Below are positions 11,797 through 23,954 of a stretch of 64,000 nt of DNA, piece after piece. The translations under genes and the position numbers were made by a program. The notes beneath the pieces were generated by a model that was given only the letters and a program-made list of their open reading frames with translations, searched no databases and was not told the origin of the DNA. Numbering within the stretch: position 1 is the stretch's first letter; the number at the start of each line of letters is the position of its first letter. This DNA comes from Megalonaias nervosa (Eukaryota > Mollusca > Bivalvia > Unionida > Unionidae): positions 1 to 64,000 of the forward strand of contig JAECUM010003673.1 of assembly GCA_016617855.1 (NCBI GenBank). The letters run 5' to 3'.

Positions 11797-11803
11797 CACA
11801 CAT
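11430..11803 (+). mobile_element. SINE A copy 4
   Basis: Plus-strand full-length copy: head 'gaccgctctggtggcctatt', B-box-like 'gggttttaatcc', body 'gacttataaaaatggtact' and 'tgactgggtgggacatgatg', then a (CA)n tail preceded by a 'gcacgcacgc' tract. The CA tail is an expanded compound microsatellite, 11743-11802. Confidence 0.92.
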
Positions 11804-12399
11804 TTTGATCCTTAAAACAAATGGTGAAACCAGTAACAATGAACATGAGAAAACGTGTACAATGTAACATGTTTATCCAGGGTGTGTTTGAAGAAAATGC
11901 AAGTATTGTAAGGCATAACAAAAACATGATCTTTCTCAATACAGTTTTCCCTTGTTAAAATGCTTCATTATAATGCTCCTCCAGAGATGCTGCAGTTCAA
12001 TAGATAATATGGTTGATAATTATTGCCCCAAACTATAGTGTTAAATGAAAGAGAGCTTTAATTGCTCTCATTAAGTGCTAAAAATGATTATTCATCCTTC
12101 CTTTTTTCTTCCTTTCCATTTTCATCAATTTTTCAGTTATTCATCTTTTATTAATGTGTTGGTAAATATGGTAGATAAGTGCAAGTATAAAAATTGTACC
12201 AGTAGTTGTATAAGTATGCTTTCTGTATTGATAAGTGCATATAAAAAGCAAAGAATATTATTTTCAATGATTTCTGAAATTGATTATTACAGTATATAAG
12301 ATTGACATATTAGGACACAGCTGGGTTATAGGGAATAGTAAATTTGTTTAAGATCAAAATTGACTAATTGATTGGTTTTTACTTTCACATCAATACCTG

Positions 12400-12540
12400 G
12401 AAGGTTTTATCATGATAATGTACATTGCCTTGGTCATGGACAAACTTCAGCAGCAGATTCTGCCTGGTTGGGGCAGGACTTCAACCTACACCCATCAGTC
12501 ACAAGTCTGGCTTGCTAACCACTAATGACTGCAGCTCCTT
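12400..12540 (-). mobile_element. SINE-like group C, copy
   Basis: The complement reads as a tRNA-like head, from 'ttagcaagccagacttgtga' through a B-box-like segment, and into 'gccttggtcatg'. It parallels the copy at 31128-31290. Decayed. Confidence 0.5.
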
Positions 12541-14186
12541 TTCAGTACCTGAAAGATGAGAGCACAGGAGGATGACAAGTATACTCTTTTCTCAGTTTGA
12601 GTACCCAAAAATCAGGGTTGAGCATTTTGGAGTTGGTGGTGTATCAATGTCTGATGGAAGAAGTTGTACTCCATTTTTGAGTCCTCTGAAAATTGGATAA
12701 ATTTTAGCTTCAAATGATGGCTTTGAGAGTATGACTTTTTACGTCAAATGAAGAATATGGCTTTTGGCATCATTGTCAGTATTAAGCTTAAGGTTTTGGA
12801 TTCACTTCTTTGAGGCTTAGAAGAGGAGATAAATGAGAGATTCCACAGGGGAAAAATTAGAGGGTGTGAAAATTACAGACTATGCATTGCAACACTGAAG
12901 CATCAATTTGTTTAGATCTAGCAACGTTATACTTGATAACCTTGTTATGTTTGTACTTTGGGAATTCTTGCACTGTACACTGGCTTATATTAAAGGGATC
13001 TTTGTTGTTTTTACTTCTAAGGAAAGAATGGGTGAAAATGATCAAGAACACTTGGGAGTAACCATGCAATCTGATTAAATCCTAACTGATGAGCAAATGG
13101 CTCCATCAAGGCTTAAAGGGTTACAGATAGCCCCTCTATGACTTCAGTTGGCCCTGCTAAGGGATTCTGCTCGATTCCCAGAGATACCTTGAAACCAGAT
13201 TCACAGGGCAACAACTGCATACAGAAAGATAGATAAGGATGAGTTCTTGCACAGTCTTGCAGTTTTTGCATATTTTTGCATAGTTATGGTTCCAAGTAAT
13301 CAAAATTGACTTAAAAATCAAAAGACCAGTCTGCATTGTCCTCACTACCCTTGGTTGAACATAAATCCACAAGTAAGGGTCATTTAACAAACAAGGGTAA
13401 AAAGTGCCCCAATCACTAATTGCCCATACAATAATAGCTCATGGAGTATTAAATTTATCAAATTTGTACAGGCTGTAGATCATAGGCTTCTTTTAAAATA
13501 CACAAAGAAAAGCATGTTTTGATGAGTTTATTTATTTTGATGCAATTACTGAGGTCATGTTTGTTTTCCACAACAGAAAGCCTGTACCACCGATTTCTGG
13601 CAGGTCATGAATCACACAAGATTTCCCAACATCTTGATTACTTTTCAATGAATTTATAATTTTCATTCACATGAATGTAATTGTCATTATTAAAGTCGAA
13701 TAATTATTTTTCATTTTCATTATTTAATAAGAAAAAAAAACTACAATGTGATTGTATGTCAATTCATAGTGCTGTGATACACCATGGTAACAAGTGACCT
13801 CATATTCTTGACATCATAATGCAATGATGAAGTCACTGTGAGCTGTGTAGTAAGTGTCAATGTTACAAAAGTGGACATATTTAAATTGATACCTGTTTGG
13901 TTGCACTGCATATTATCTTGGTCCTATTTCAAGATCCTGTGAAATCTCAAAATGTTAGTTACATAGAAGTTTAATGTAATTAACAAGGTAACTAAATGCT
14001 GGTAAAATAGTTTAGAAGCTAAATAATTTTCATGAGATCGCACTGTATATTTATGACCAGTGACAATTTACAACCTTTAGATGAACTCAGAACCTGCTGA
14101 ACCAGGAAATTATTTTTGTCTCTGGCCCACTATCACATATAAAGTTGCCCTTGTAGAAGTATCTCACCTCAATGACAATCGACAGT
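12541..14186. other. Unassigned sequence
   Basis: No repeat family, RNA or credible coding exon was recognised. Minus-strand frames of 70 and 77 codons (12857-13069, 13157-13390) have no identifiable domain. Confidence 0.4.
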
Positions 14187-14197
14187 GGACAGATATG

Positions 14198-14455
14198 TTG
14201 TTGTTGTTGTTGTTGTTGTGGGGCTTAACGCCATTTTTCAGCACATGATAGGCTATACATGGCGGCCAGTATTAATGGTGGAGGAAGAAACCGGGAAATC
14301 CCCGGAAAGAACCACCGACCCACGAGAAGCTACTGGCAAGCTTTCTCACATATCCACATTTGCCGAATCCTAGACTCGAACCCACGCAGACAGAGGTGAG
14401 ATGGCAGTGATCCGTAACGGAGAGCGCTTTAGACCACTCGGCCACTCGGGGCCCC
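14198..14455 (-). mobile_element. SINE B copy 1, intact, with 11-bp target duplication
   Basis: Minus-strand copy. It starts with a (TTG)n tract (the SINE tail), then 'ggcttaacgccatttttcag', 'tagg-ctatacatggcggcc', 'gaagctactggcaagctttc', and ends with the complement of a tRNA-like head 'gggccccgagtggccgagtg' with B box 'gggttcgagtct'. It is flanked by GGACAGATATG at 14187-14197 and 14456-14466, a perfect target-site duplication. This is the best-preserved SINE B in the window. Confidence 0.95.
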
Positions 14456-14804
14456 GGACAGATATGAGTGATGTTCCTTTGCATAAAGTTAGAAGTCAGT
14501 TCAGGTAAAGACATGTTATACTTAGTAAGATGTTAATTCAGATTTGTTATACAGATTATTCAAGGACATAAAATACAAGAATTTTGTTGCTTTACAGTAA
14601 GTGTAAACTATAATATGACACACCTAACAACTGCATTATTTCCGTGTGTTGAACGGAGAGCATATTACTCTAAATGACCTAAAACCTTTTGAGCTCTTCA
14701 CTGTATAAAAGCAGCATTGTTTGTAATGGTGGATGAGGTGTCACTTCATATGATTTCACAACCTTTAGACAACACCTGTTGCACCAAGAGTTGATTTTAA
14801 TACT

Positions 14805-14935
14805 CCTTGCCACAACAGTAGTAGGGTCATATAGTTTTACCTTGTCTGTACATATGTCCGTATATACATTTGTCCATCACATTTTGGTTAAGCTTTACAT
14901 TTGTGTTCCATGAACATATTTTCATTTAATTCTAA
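14805..14935. repeat. Dispersed repeat E copy
   Basis: 'gccacaacagtagtagggtc', 'ttgtccatcacattttggtt' and 'tgtgttccatgaacatattt' parallel 4341-4500. Element class unknown. Confidence 0.45.
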
Positions 14936-15429
14936 AAAAACCCAGAAACCACAAGTCATTGCATGAAAAAATAAATTTTGTTAATTTGCTAAATTTTTTG
15001 GCATTCCTATACAAAAATAAATATTCTGAAACTTAAATGCATGCCCGCTATCAATCCCTGTATATAAATGTTGCATTACAGGGTTTATGGCCATTACCAT
15101 AGATCAATTGGAGATGCGTTGCATGGATACAGTAATGGCTGCATGTATTTGCATTACATAATGGAGATCAAACTGTTAAAAGCAGGTCAGTCTCTTTGAT
15201 CTGTCACCATATTAATACATCCCAGTACGTTGTCTATATGTTGTGTGTTCTTTGATTTGATGCTAACAGCATAGACCCAGATCTTACAATGTGTTGTTTA
15301 CAGTTGAGGTTGGTACTTGTATAAACATGGTATAGGTGGTCTCCAGCATGCTGATGTTTATTACTCAGTAGTTCTGTCAGAAAGTGTCTGTGAGGAATGA
15401 GATGTATATTTTGAATCTGATCTCATATA

Positions 15430-15648
15430 CCATCTGTACTCGCTTACAAGTCCAGCCAAACTGCAAACAACAAAGATCCTGATCTGCTGTAGCATAATGC
15501 GACTGCAAATCAGGGTCTATGCTGTTTGTTCTACTGATTATTCCTAACAAACTTCACAGCCATGGATCTGCTGGCACATTATGCAAAGGCAGATCTGGGT
15601 CTGTACAGTTTGCAGTCGGACCTGTCTTTTAAGTGAGTATATACGGTA
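15430..15648 (+). mobile_element. MITE P copy, full length
   Basis: TA then 'ccatctgtactcgcttacaa', hairpin 1 ('caaactgcaaacaacaaaga' to 'aatcagggtctatgctgttt'), spacer 'gttctactgattattcctaa', hairpin 2 ('cagccatggatctgctgg' to 'ggcagatctgggtctgtaca'), and the complementary right end 'gtgagtatatacgg' followed by TA. About 220 bp. Confidence 0.9.
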
Positions 15649-15737
15649 TATTCTCTTGAATCTGATCTCATCTATGTAAAGAAATGCAATAATCATGTTG
15701 TCAGTAATAAATAGAAGAAAGAGATAGAAGTTCCAGT

Positions 15738-16335
15738 CACATATCAAATTTCTAACAGCAGTTTAACATGTCCACATGTAGTTTACACAAGCTGTTGGGG
15801 CTCCATTACCAATATGATAAAATTACCACAGCTAATTAACAGCTCTAAGTTAAGCTCTTACCTTAATTAGTAACAGACTCCCTCTGGTATTCACATGCAT
15901 CCATAGATCAGGACCTAGAGGTCATAATAAAAAAAATTGGGCTATGGGTAGCTGCCAGCTAGCTCATTTTGTAGAGCATGGGACTCATAATCCAGTTCAC
16001 ACCTGTTAGATACTTGCCCAGGCCATCTCAGGTTGACTGCTTTGGTGTTGTCCTTAGGGAAAGGCAATTAGCTGCCATTTTCTCAGCATGATATAGTCAA
16101 TAAAGTGCAAATATATCCACCCACCTCACCACAAACAAAACAAAACTTCCTGCTGTGACTCATGTGCAAAGTTTTTGTCAAAAAACATATGAAAGGGTCA
16201 TTTTAATGAAATATTTTGTATATTTCACCTTTGACCCTGTCACATACCAGAATTCTAGCAGCAGTTCAACATGTGACAGGTAGTTTACATAAGCTGTTGG
16301 GGCTCCATTTGATAAAATTACCAGAGCTAATTATG
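15738..16335. repeat. Direct duplication of about 100 bp flanking a SINE-like insertion
   Basis: 15735-15840 and 16245-16335 share 'gtcacata-ca', 'agcagttcaacatgt', 'tagtttacataagctgttgg', 'ggctccatt' and 'gataaaattacca-agctaatta'. The copies are about 500 bp apart and the group D element lies between them. Confidence 0.65.
15945..16140 (+). mobile_element. SINE-like group D, copy 2
   Basis: The tRNA-like head 'tagctcattttgtagagcatgg' carries an A-box-like segment, followed by 'ttgcccaggccatctcaggt', 'ggtgttgtccttagggaaag' and an A-rich end 'caaacaaaacaaaac'. Same order as at 33864. Confidence 0.6.
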
Positions 16336-16339
16336 GGGC

Positions 16340-17189
16340 CTGAATTTGCTTCTTGATGTGATTAGTAGAAGATCCCAAGGGAGTGGGAGCCAAAGCTGAT
16401 CTCCCACTTGCAGATGGTTACTCCAAGGGGAGATTTACTGCAAAGTTTTGTGAATTTTCACTCAGCAGTTTAGGAAGAGATCATGGACAGATGGCAGGTA
16501 TAGCAGTATTACCATGAAAGCATGGGGATACTGATGTCAGTTTATTCTATAATTAATTGTGAAATTTAGCAACTTGTTGGCAAAATAATTGCCACTCTTT
16601 TTCATGTCTATATTTTCACATTTGAAATATATCATGCCATGCAATGTTTGATTATGTGTGTCTACAGAAGCTATGCCCGTAGCAATGAAAGTCAGCACTT
16701 TGTGAGCTAGAGCAAATCAGTAGGAACAGCATTACATTTCAGACGTGGAAATTATTATTTTGCTTAAGAAATTTGATGAAACCATTTGCATATCTGTGAA
16801 GTTATATCCTCTTACTTCAGTGAGAGCATTAATAAACCCAATGTGATGCATTGTTGAATCAGACTTGCTTTGTGGTCGGATGTGATCAAATAGTGTATAA
16901 AATGTCACAAATGTAATTTACTGTGACAGATTAGGTTGTCCCAATCATACTGCACCCTGGAGTCACTGACAGTTATATAATCAGCCTATTACAGTGCTGA
17001 AGAGCGAGTTGAATCTTCTAAGCTTTGATTCTGGAGTTAGTCTGGTGTATATATATTTAGTGTATCATACAAACAAAACTTTATTTTCCTGTGTATATCT
17101 GGATATATTTCATCTCGTGGTACTAAAAATGCTCTATTTTAACTCATGTCTTTGCTACTCATAAAAATATGTTTTTTGTACCACATGAT
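16340..17189. other. Unassigned sequence
   Basis: AT-rich with no recognised element, RNA or coding exon. Confidence 0.4.
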
Positions 17190-17488
17190 AAAGTCCACCT
17201 CAGATGCAGCAGGTTGCGGATTCGAACCCCAGCCGAGTCATACCAATGACTTATAAAAATGGTGCTAACAGCTGCCATGCTTGGTGCTCAACATTAAGAG
17301 GTTAGTGTTAGGACTGGTCGACCTGGTGTCAGGATAATGTGACTGGGTGGGACATCATGCTACGTGTCTGTGGCATGATGCCCCAGTACTAGATATCACT
17401 ATAAACTATGATGCTGCAGACATCATAGCGATATGACTGAAAAAATTGTTAAAGCTGTTAAAAATACATATCACACACACACACACAC
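17190..17488 (+). mobile_element. SINE A copy 5 (5' truncated)
   Basis: It starts inside the tRNA-like head ('gtccacctcagatgcagcagg', B box 'ggattcgaacccc') and continues through the full body to 'aaaaatacatatcacacacac'. The A-box end is lost, as expected from a truncated or eroded insertion. Confidence 0.9.
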
Positions 17489-18510
17489 TGCCAGTATTGT
17501 GCTGATGTACCAATAAATACAACTACTACCACTAGTACTACATGTACTTTCAACATATAATGTGATACTGTTGATTGACCAAGTTCAAGTTCAGTGGTTT
17601 AAGTTTTGTCACGGGGTTTGGGGGTTGGGGGTGGGGGCCATACTGGTACATCATTAAATCGAGAGCCCTAATATAATGAAGGACATGTATTTGCCAGATA
17701 TATCCCCTGGATAAGTTGTTTTGACCAGCACATACTCAGAGCAACTGGACATTGGTCATTGGAGTTTTCAAATACCATTAAATTGACTAGTTCTTGATTT
17801 GTTTATCCATTGAATTGCTAAATAAAAAACTATAAAGAAGTTATTTTCAGTTCTAGTTTTACAGTTTGTTTGTCAGACAATAAAGATGCTGCAGATTGAG
17901 CTTAATTCAAAAGTTACTACATGTAGGTATAATTTACACATTGTTTCTTTGTCAGACAATCAGTGGCGGTGTTGTCAACTAAGCTTGTTTAGTCACTTTG
18001 TTTTCCCAATTGTTTAAACACTCTATATCCACCAAACACAAGACAAAAGACCTGTGAAAACTCATTTCCTGGACAAATCGGAACCCAATAACTAAACAGT
18101 TGCCCTAGGGACTGTGCCACAGACAGAAAACAGTCTCTCAAATCATTTGGATTGTGTTGCAGCTTACGAGCACATGATAGCTATAGAACAAAATATGTGA
18201 TGCCTTGGCCCAATTGAAAAATAAAGATACATGTACTTGGAACAGTAGCTAACTTTTATTATCATCCTCTTAGATTTATTTGGGGGACCTAATCAAATGA
18301 AACTTCACCATTCAAATGCTTCTTAATTAGGTATTACATATTTTCGAGGTAGTCATAAGGTTGTCAGTGAATAAAGAAATTTTTAAAAACTAGAGTGGAA
18401 TAAAACACTGTTCGTGTGTAAAATTCTGTAGTTTTGATTTCTGAAGGAAAATATTATTTCTGTTTATACATAATAGATAATAAGAAGTTTGAGAGGAAAC
18501 CAGCACTATC
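17489..18510. other. Unassigned sequence
   Basis: It contains a short G-rich run near 17614-17640 and otherwise AT-rich DNA. No gene or repeat family was recognised. Confidence 0.4.
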
Positions 18511-18586
18511 CACCATTACCGATAGCGATTTATCCAATTCTGGATATGCACCATTACCGATAGCGATTTATCCAATTATGGATATG
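18511..18586. repeat. Near-perfect 38-bp tandem duplication
   Basis: Two adjacent units start at 18511 and 18549 ('caccattaccgatagcgat' then 'ttatccaatt'). They differ by about one base. The unit is more GC- and CpG-containing than its surroundings. Confidence 0.9.
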
Positions 18587-18589
18587 TTC

Positions 18590-20254
18590 CCTACACCAAC
18601 CAGCTTAGCTGACATGTAGATATATTAAGTATCTCAAACAAAATAGTTTCAAACACTTGGCCCTGTTACTTTCATTTGTTCTGATGACTTAATTAGTTAA
18701 TGTTATATATGTCTTGATTGTAATTTGAACTAAGTAAAATTCTTCATAAAATGTTTTGATATGTGCTTTTGCAAATGTAAAATTGCCCATGCTTATTGGA
18801 ACACTTCCATTGTCAGATCTTCAGTTTCAGAAATGCATAGTCTTTCACACTTGTGCTCATAAATTTCAGAGGTAAGTAAATCTTGCATGTAGTCTGCAAT
18901 CCCATTATGCCTAAATGGAAGAGACTGGTTTTGAAAAACACCTGAACTTAAATTTTTTTTTTTAAGGAGACCAGTTAATGATGTTAAGATAATCGTAGCA
19001 CTAAAGTAGCAGCAAATCTGGAACCAAAAATCACAAATGTTGCGGTACATTTAGTAATAAGATCTATCAATGTTAGTTTTTTGTTTTCACGACATCTACA
19101 TGTACTTTCATTGATTTTATATTAAATTCACAAATATACGGTGCCATGTTAATTTTCTTGAAATTCTGTCTAGCAAGAGTGATTAGAATTTCAGAATCTC
19201 TGAGATCTATGAAGACAGAAGAGTATTGATTTAAAAAAGCTTTAATTTTAATTAATGTTTTTGTGCCTTAAATTACATATGACAGTAATTGAGAAAAGTC
19301 CTTTCTGTGGGTGGAGATGCTTTCCGTGGGTGGAGGTACCTAAGGCATTGTTCAGGGAAATATGTAAAAGAATGCTGCTGATCCATTACATCTAGAATAA
19401 GACTGTATTATGGTCTCACAAATAATATGCAGCAAGGGATTTACCCAATGTAATTTAATTAAGGCATTCTGCAAGCATATATTTCTCAAATGCAAAGATG
19501 TAATGTTGATTTAATTCTTGGCTTGGCTTGGCAAATAAGAAACAAGATGGTTCATCAATATTTTGAAAATAACATCGAGATGACATCTGGACAGAATTAG
19601 TGAAGATTGTATTAATTATAGAGGCCACTCTAACTGTTGAAGAAGAAATTCACTGGATTGGTAATATGATGTTATCCTTAATGCAGGAGACTATCAAAAG
19701 TGCCATCTTTCATAGTAAAAATGACAACCAGTCTGACATGCAGAAGCAGACGCAATATATGTTCCAATCTTGTTTTAAATAGGGAGAGCATGGAGAGAAA
19801 ATTGTTGTAGGGCATTTTTTGTACATTCTGGCATGTGGTACCATTTATCATGTTGTGTTGCAAATCATGCAGGTTGTTTTATACATCAAACATGAGAAGC
19901 ACTACTTAGTAATGGTTACAGCAGATTGTTTCTTGATCAGATAATTCTTTTTTTTTAAATGGACCTATGACTTGTACAGAAATGCACAAAGACATGGCGG
20001 GAAATTGCAAAATGCTTTATCAAATCTCCCTCTATTTTAGCATTGCCAGTGTTAAAAGTTGACCAGATAAATGAACGAAGACATTTTCATTTTCATATAA
20101 AAAAACATTGAAGTATAGTTGTTATGTTTATTAGCATTACAGTAACATATCAAACATTTTTAAAAGGGTTCAATCTGGCATGACTTATGGAACAAGAGTC
20201 TTTGATATTAAGTATGCTTCTCCTTTGGAAAGAATTTTTAATGGACCATTGTAA
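18590..20254. other. Unassigned sequence
   Basis: AT-rich without recognised elements. A small local repeat 'ctttctgtgggtggag' / 'tttccgtgggtggagg' occurs at 19301-19336. Short frames on both strands (60-85 codons) lack identifiable domains. Confidence 0.4.
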
Positions 20255-20581
20255 AATAATGGATTTTAGTAATAATGGACTATAGTAAAATAATGGACTA
20301 TAGTAATATAATGGACTAGTAATATAATGGACTATAGTAAAATAATGGATTATAGTAATACAATGGACTAGTAATATAATGGACTATAGTAAAATAATGG
20401 ACTAGTAAAGGAGTGGACTATAATATAATGCACTATAGTAATATATGGGTTATAGTAATATAATGGACTATAGTAACATAATGGACTATAGTAAAAGACT
20501 AGTGAAAGAATGGACTATAGTAACATAATGGACTATAGTAAAAGACTAGTGAAAGAATGGACTATAGTAATATAATGGACT
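20255..20581. repeat. 20-bp satellite, left block
   Basis: Repeats of 'taatggactatagtaaaa' at about 20-bp spacing with many one-base variants and short 'gactagt' units. It continues on the other side of the SINE B insertion. Confidence 0.93.
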
Positions 20582-20588
20582 ATACAGT

Positions 20589-20818
20589 AAATTGTTTTGG
20601 TTTAACATCATTTTTCAGCACATTATAGGCTATACATGGTGGCCAGTATAATTGCTGTAGGAAAAACCTGGGAAAATCCCAATAAGAACCACCAACTGAC
20701 ATGAGGCTTCTGGTAAGCTTTCTCATATACCTACATTTGCCGAGACTTGAACTTGTGTTGACAGAGTGGTTGGTAAAGGCGAGTGCATTAGACCACTTGG
20801 TCAACTGTGGCCCCAATG
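20589..20818 (-). mobile_element. SINE B copy 2 inserted in the 20-bp satellite
   Basis: Minus-strand copy: 'gttttggtttaacatcattt', 'ggctatacatggtggcc', 'aagctttctcatatacctac', ending in the complement of the tRNA-like head ('gaccacttggtcaactgtgg'). ATACAGT occurs at 20582-20588 and 20819-20825, consistent with a target duplication within the satellite. B box decayed. Confidence 0.88.
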
Positions 20819-20825
20819 ATACAGT

Positions 20826-21310
20826 TTTAATATAATGGCCTATATTTAAAAAACGGACCATGGTAAAATATTGTACTGTAGTAAAATAAGGGACTAGAAT
20901 TATATAATAGACTATACAGTAGTAATATATGGACTATAAAGTAGTAATATATGGACTATACATCAGTGATATATGGAGTATACAGTAGTGATATATAAGA
21001 CTATACAAAATAATGGATCATAGTAAAATAGTCTATAGTAAAAAAAATGGACTATGCTAAAATAATGGACTATGCTAAAATAATGGACTATATTAAAATA
21101 ATGAACAGTAGTAAAATAATGGACTATAGTGATATAATGGACTCTAAAATAATAGATCATAGTAAAATAGTCTATTGTAAAATAATGAACTATGCAAAAA
21201 TAATGGACTATGCAAAAATAATAGACTATAGTAATACAGTATAATGAACCATTGTAAAATAATGGACTAAACTAAAATAATGGACTATGGTAAAATAATG
21301 GTCTATAAGT
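20826..21310. repeat. 20-bp satellite, right block
   Basis: Same unit as 20255-20581, with additional longer variants containing 'tacagtagtaatatatggac' at 20918-21000. Chance frames on both strands encode short periodic peptides (for example repeated MDYAKI) and are not genes. Confidence 0.92.
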
Positions 21311-22436
21311 ACAATAGGTAAAATTTACATGATATAAAGTTTGGGAGATAGTTTACATAGGCTGTGTTCTTATAGTACTACATAAATCTGTTTAAGTGAC
21401 ATTGTCCACTGTTGAGATATGTAAGGCAGGTGAGCAATCAAATTTATCAGGTCCACATCTTCTTTGGCGTCAACAGTGTACATCAATATTATTTCACTGA
21501 TGTCTTTAACATGGCTGATCTTTTTAAAAATCCAACTTCACTTGGGAGACTTAATATTGACATTGCTCATCATTATTGCAAATTTTTTTATTTTAAGCTA
21601 AAATGGTTTTGATAATTAGACCGATAAATTAGTTAAGGGCTTCAAGGAACACTAGATACATATATGTAATCCTAATGAGGTAACTTTTTAAAATAAAGAT
21701 ATTATTATTATTATTATTATTATTACTATTATTATTAAAATACTGAGTTTTTAAAATGTAAATCTGCTGTCAAGGTCAGTATGTATTTTAGAAACAAAAA
21801 GTGAAAAAGCTGTGACATTACCATGTTTGGTGTATCTTTTGATTGATTTAATGAACTTTAGGAATCTTCTTAGCTCAGAAAACAAGTCTTCCCTTATGAT
21901 GGGCCAGTGGCCCACTTTTCTATATAAAACAATGTAAAATTTACAAGAAAATAACAATAAGACATTTAGAAAATTTAAAGGGCCACATAAAATTGATGGG
22001 TAGATTATCTTTTGATATTGTTCTTGCACCAAAACAAATGCCTTATTTTGATTGCAGTTGTCAGATTGAGTCCCATTCAAAAATAAATGTAGTTTAACTC
22101 ATCTGTTTTTCTTTTCTGGCAAATAGATGTCCACCCATCCAAGTGAGACCCATGAGTTATGTCGGACATATTTTCTTTCTTCAATAACATTGTTGATCGT
22201 AAAGTATGTTTGAACATGTTCACTTTAACATTTTATTTATTTTATCAAAACATTTATTCCTCAAAACATAACCATCTGCTTCCAATTCACCTAAGCAACC
22301 ATGTTGATTGATGTAGTGCAGGTTTTCTGTTACATAATCAGATGAAATGCTTTTGAGTTTGCTTGTGCCCTGTATTAATGCAGGTGGCTCCACAATTTAT
22401 GGGGTATTTAATTTCTCTCTTTGAAGTTTCCTTGCA
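21311..22436. other. Unassigned sequence with an (ATT)n microsatellite
   Basis: An (ATT)n tract with one ACT interruption lies at 21701-21737. The rest is AT-rich. The 109-codon minus frame at 21751-22080 has no recognisable domain. Confidence 0.5.
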
Positions 22437-22580
22437 CACACTTGTCAGTGTTAAAGACAAGTAGATATACAAGTACAGGCTCCTGAACAGAGTTGTGGTT
22501 TACTACACATTTGTAAGTGTTAAAGACAAGTGTATATATTAGTATAGGTTCTTGGATAGAGCTGAGGTTGTTTTGGAGTA
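22437..22580. repeat. 68-bp tandem duplication
   Basis: 'gtgttaaagacaagt' starts at 22449 and 22517 (68-bp period), followed by 'atata-agta-aggtt(c)ct'. About two units. Confidence 0.75.
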
Positions 22581-22734
22581 CACACCTCTGACATGTTGAT
22601 ATATACTTAGAAAATATGTTACTTTTATTGGTGGAAAGGAAAGTACAACAAAGTGCCTTTACTTTATTTAATATAGTAAAATTTATACTGAAAATATATT
22701 GGGAAAAGAATGTGATCATGAGTTTATGATTGAC

Positions 22735-22920
22735 TTGGTTTGGTGTTTTATGGCACAGAAATGCATGTAGGATATTTAGGTTCAAGGCAATCTAAGATCT
22801 AGGATACACCACGATGGCCGTGATAGTTGACCTGGGCCAATCTGATGGTAGAATTAGAAATCACACCCTTTTCCGAGTCACCAATTGTAACACGTACGAC
22901 ACTGCATTGGTCCCATCCAA
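22735..22920 (-). mobile_element. SINE-like group C fragment
   Basis: 'cttggtttggtgttttatgg' then 'cacag' is the tail-proximal signature shared with 31128 (plus strand) and, complemented, with 48790-48840. The remainder is diverged and the tRNA-like head is not clear. Confidence 0.45.
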
Positions 22921-23754
22921 CATCCCCTAGTGTGTGGGTGGGTAGAGGGGACAGGGTTTGAAGAGTTCAAGAGTTGTTTGACAGTGTCCAAAATTTCATG
23001 TAAAAATGGCAATAGTAAGATGAGATTGTACAGTATGGAATTCCTCATACAACTTCTTGCTCCAGGTTAATAGAGAGACTTTGAATTACTGTAAACCTCC
23101 AAATGCAGAGTTTTAAAAATTCTAGCATCTTTTATTGTTACTAAAGGTTCATATTTGGCAGTATTTGGTTTGAAATAGCAGAGTTTTTAGTTCTAAATGG
23201 CAAAGACCAGGACAAATATCAACTTGGCAAGAAATGTACATTATTTTTCTTGAAAAAGGATCTTTTGACCTGTAAGAATAGTCGACTCAAGGTATGATGT
23301 ACATCTCCTTGAGTCAGTATCTTTATCTAGCATCACTCTCCGAAACTGTTTAACACAACTTTTTAAATCGCTATTTAAGGATGATTTCAAAGACAATATA
23401 GTTGGATGTGCAGGAAGTGCATATTCAGTGGGAATTGGACTGATTGACTTGAATCTTGTGAAGACTTAATGTTGACATGTAATTACATTTCAGTCTGTTT
23501 TTTTAGGAGCTTTTGAATTATTTCAAATTATATCCTCAATGAAAAAGCTTATGAATACCCTCTCCCAATTTTCACCTACCTTCTAACATTAAAGAAGACA
23601 TCTGCAGAAAGTAGTATCTTTAATTGTGCTGTCGGGTTTCAGAGAGTTTTGATATAAAATCAATGTAGTTTATTGGCAGGATCTGCAAATTTTGTTGCAG
23701 ACTGTAAAAAAGATTGACATTTATAATGAAGAAACTCAATTAGTTACAGAGAAT
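22921..23754. other. Unassigned sequence
   Basis: No recognised element, RNA or coding exon. Confidence 0.35.
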
Positions 23755-23862
23755 AGTATTCCCTCATTATACTACCTTTACATATAAGCAAACTTCATGA
23801 TCATACTTGCCTTAAAATAGGAGTCACGCTATAAAGAAGTGCCTTATAATGAGGGAGTGATC
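23755..23862. mobile_element. Short MITE-like element with 'ccctcattata' inverted ends
   Basis: 'tattccctcattatacta' at 23758 is the inverse of 'ttataatgagggagtgat' at 23844, about 105 bp apart. The same terminal word recurs in the 54.1-54.7 kb array and at 61535-61560. Confidence 0.45.
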
Positions 23863-23954
23863 TGTGTAGAGCTGTGTAGTCTATCTCGCATCTGTTGCCT
23901 TACCTTAATGTGCTTAATATGCAGTTAATTTGTTTGAAACCTACTAGAAACCAT

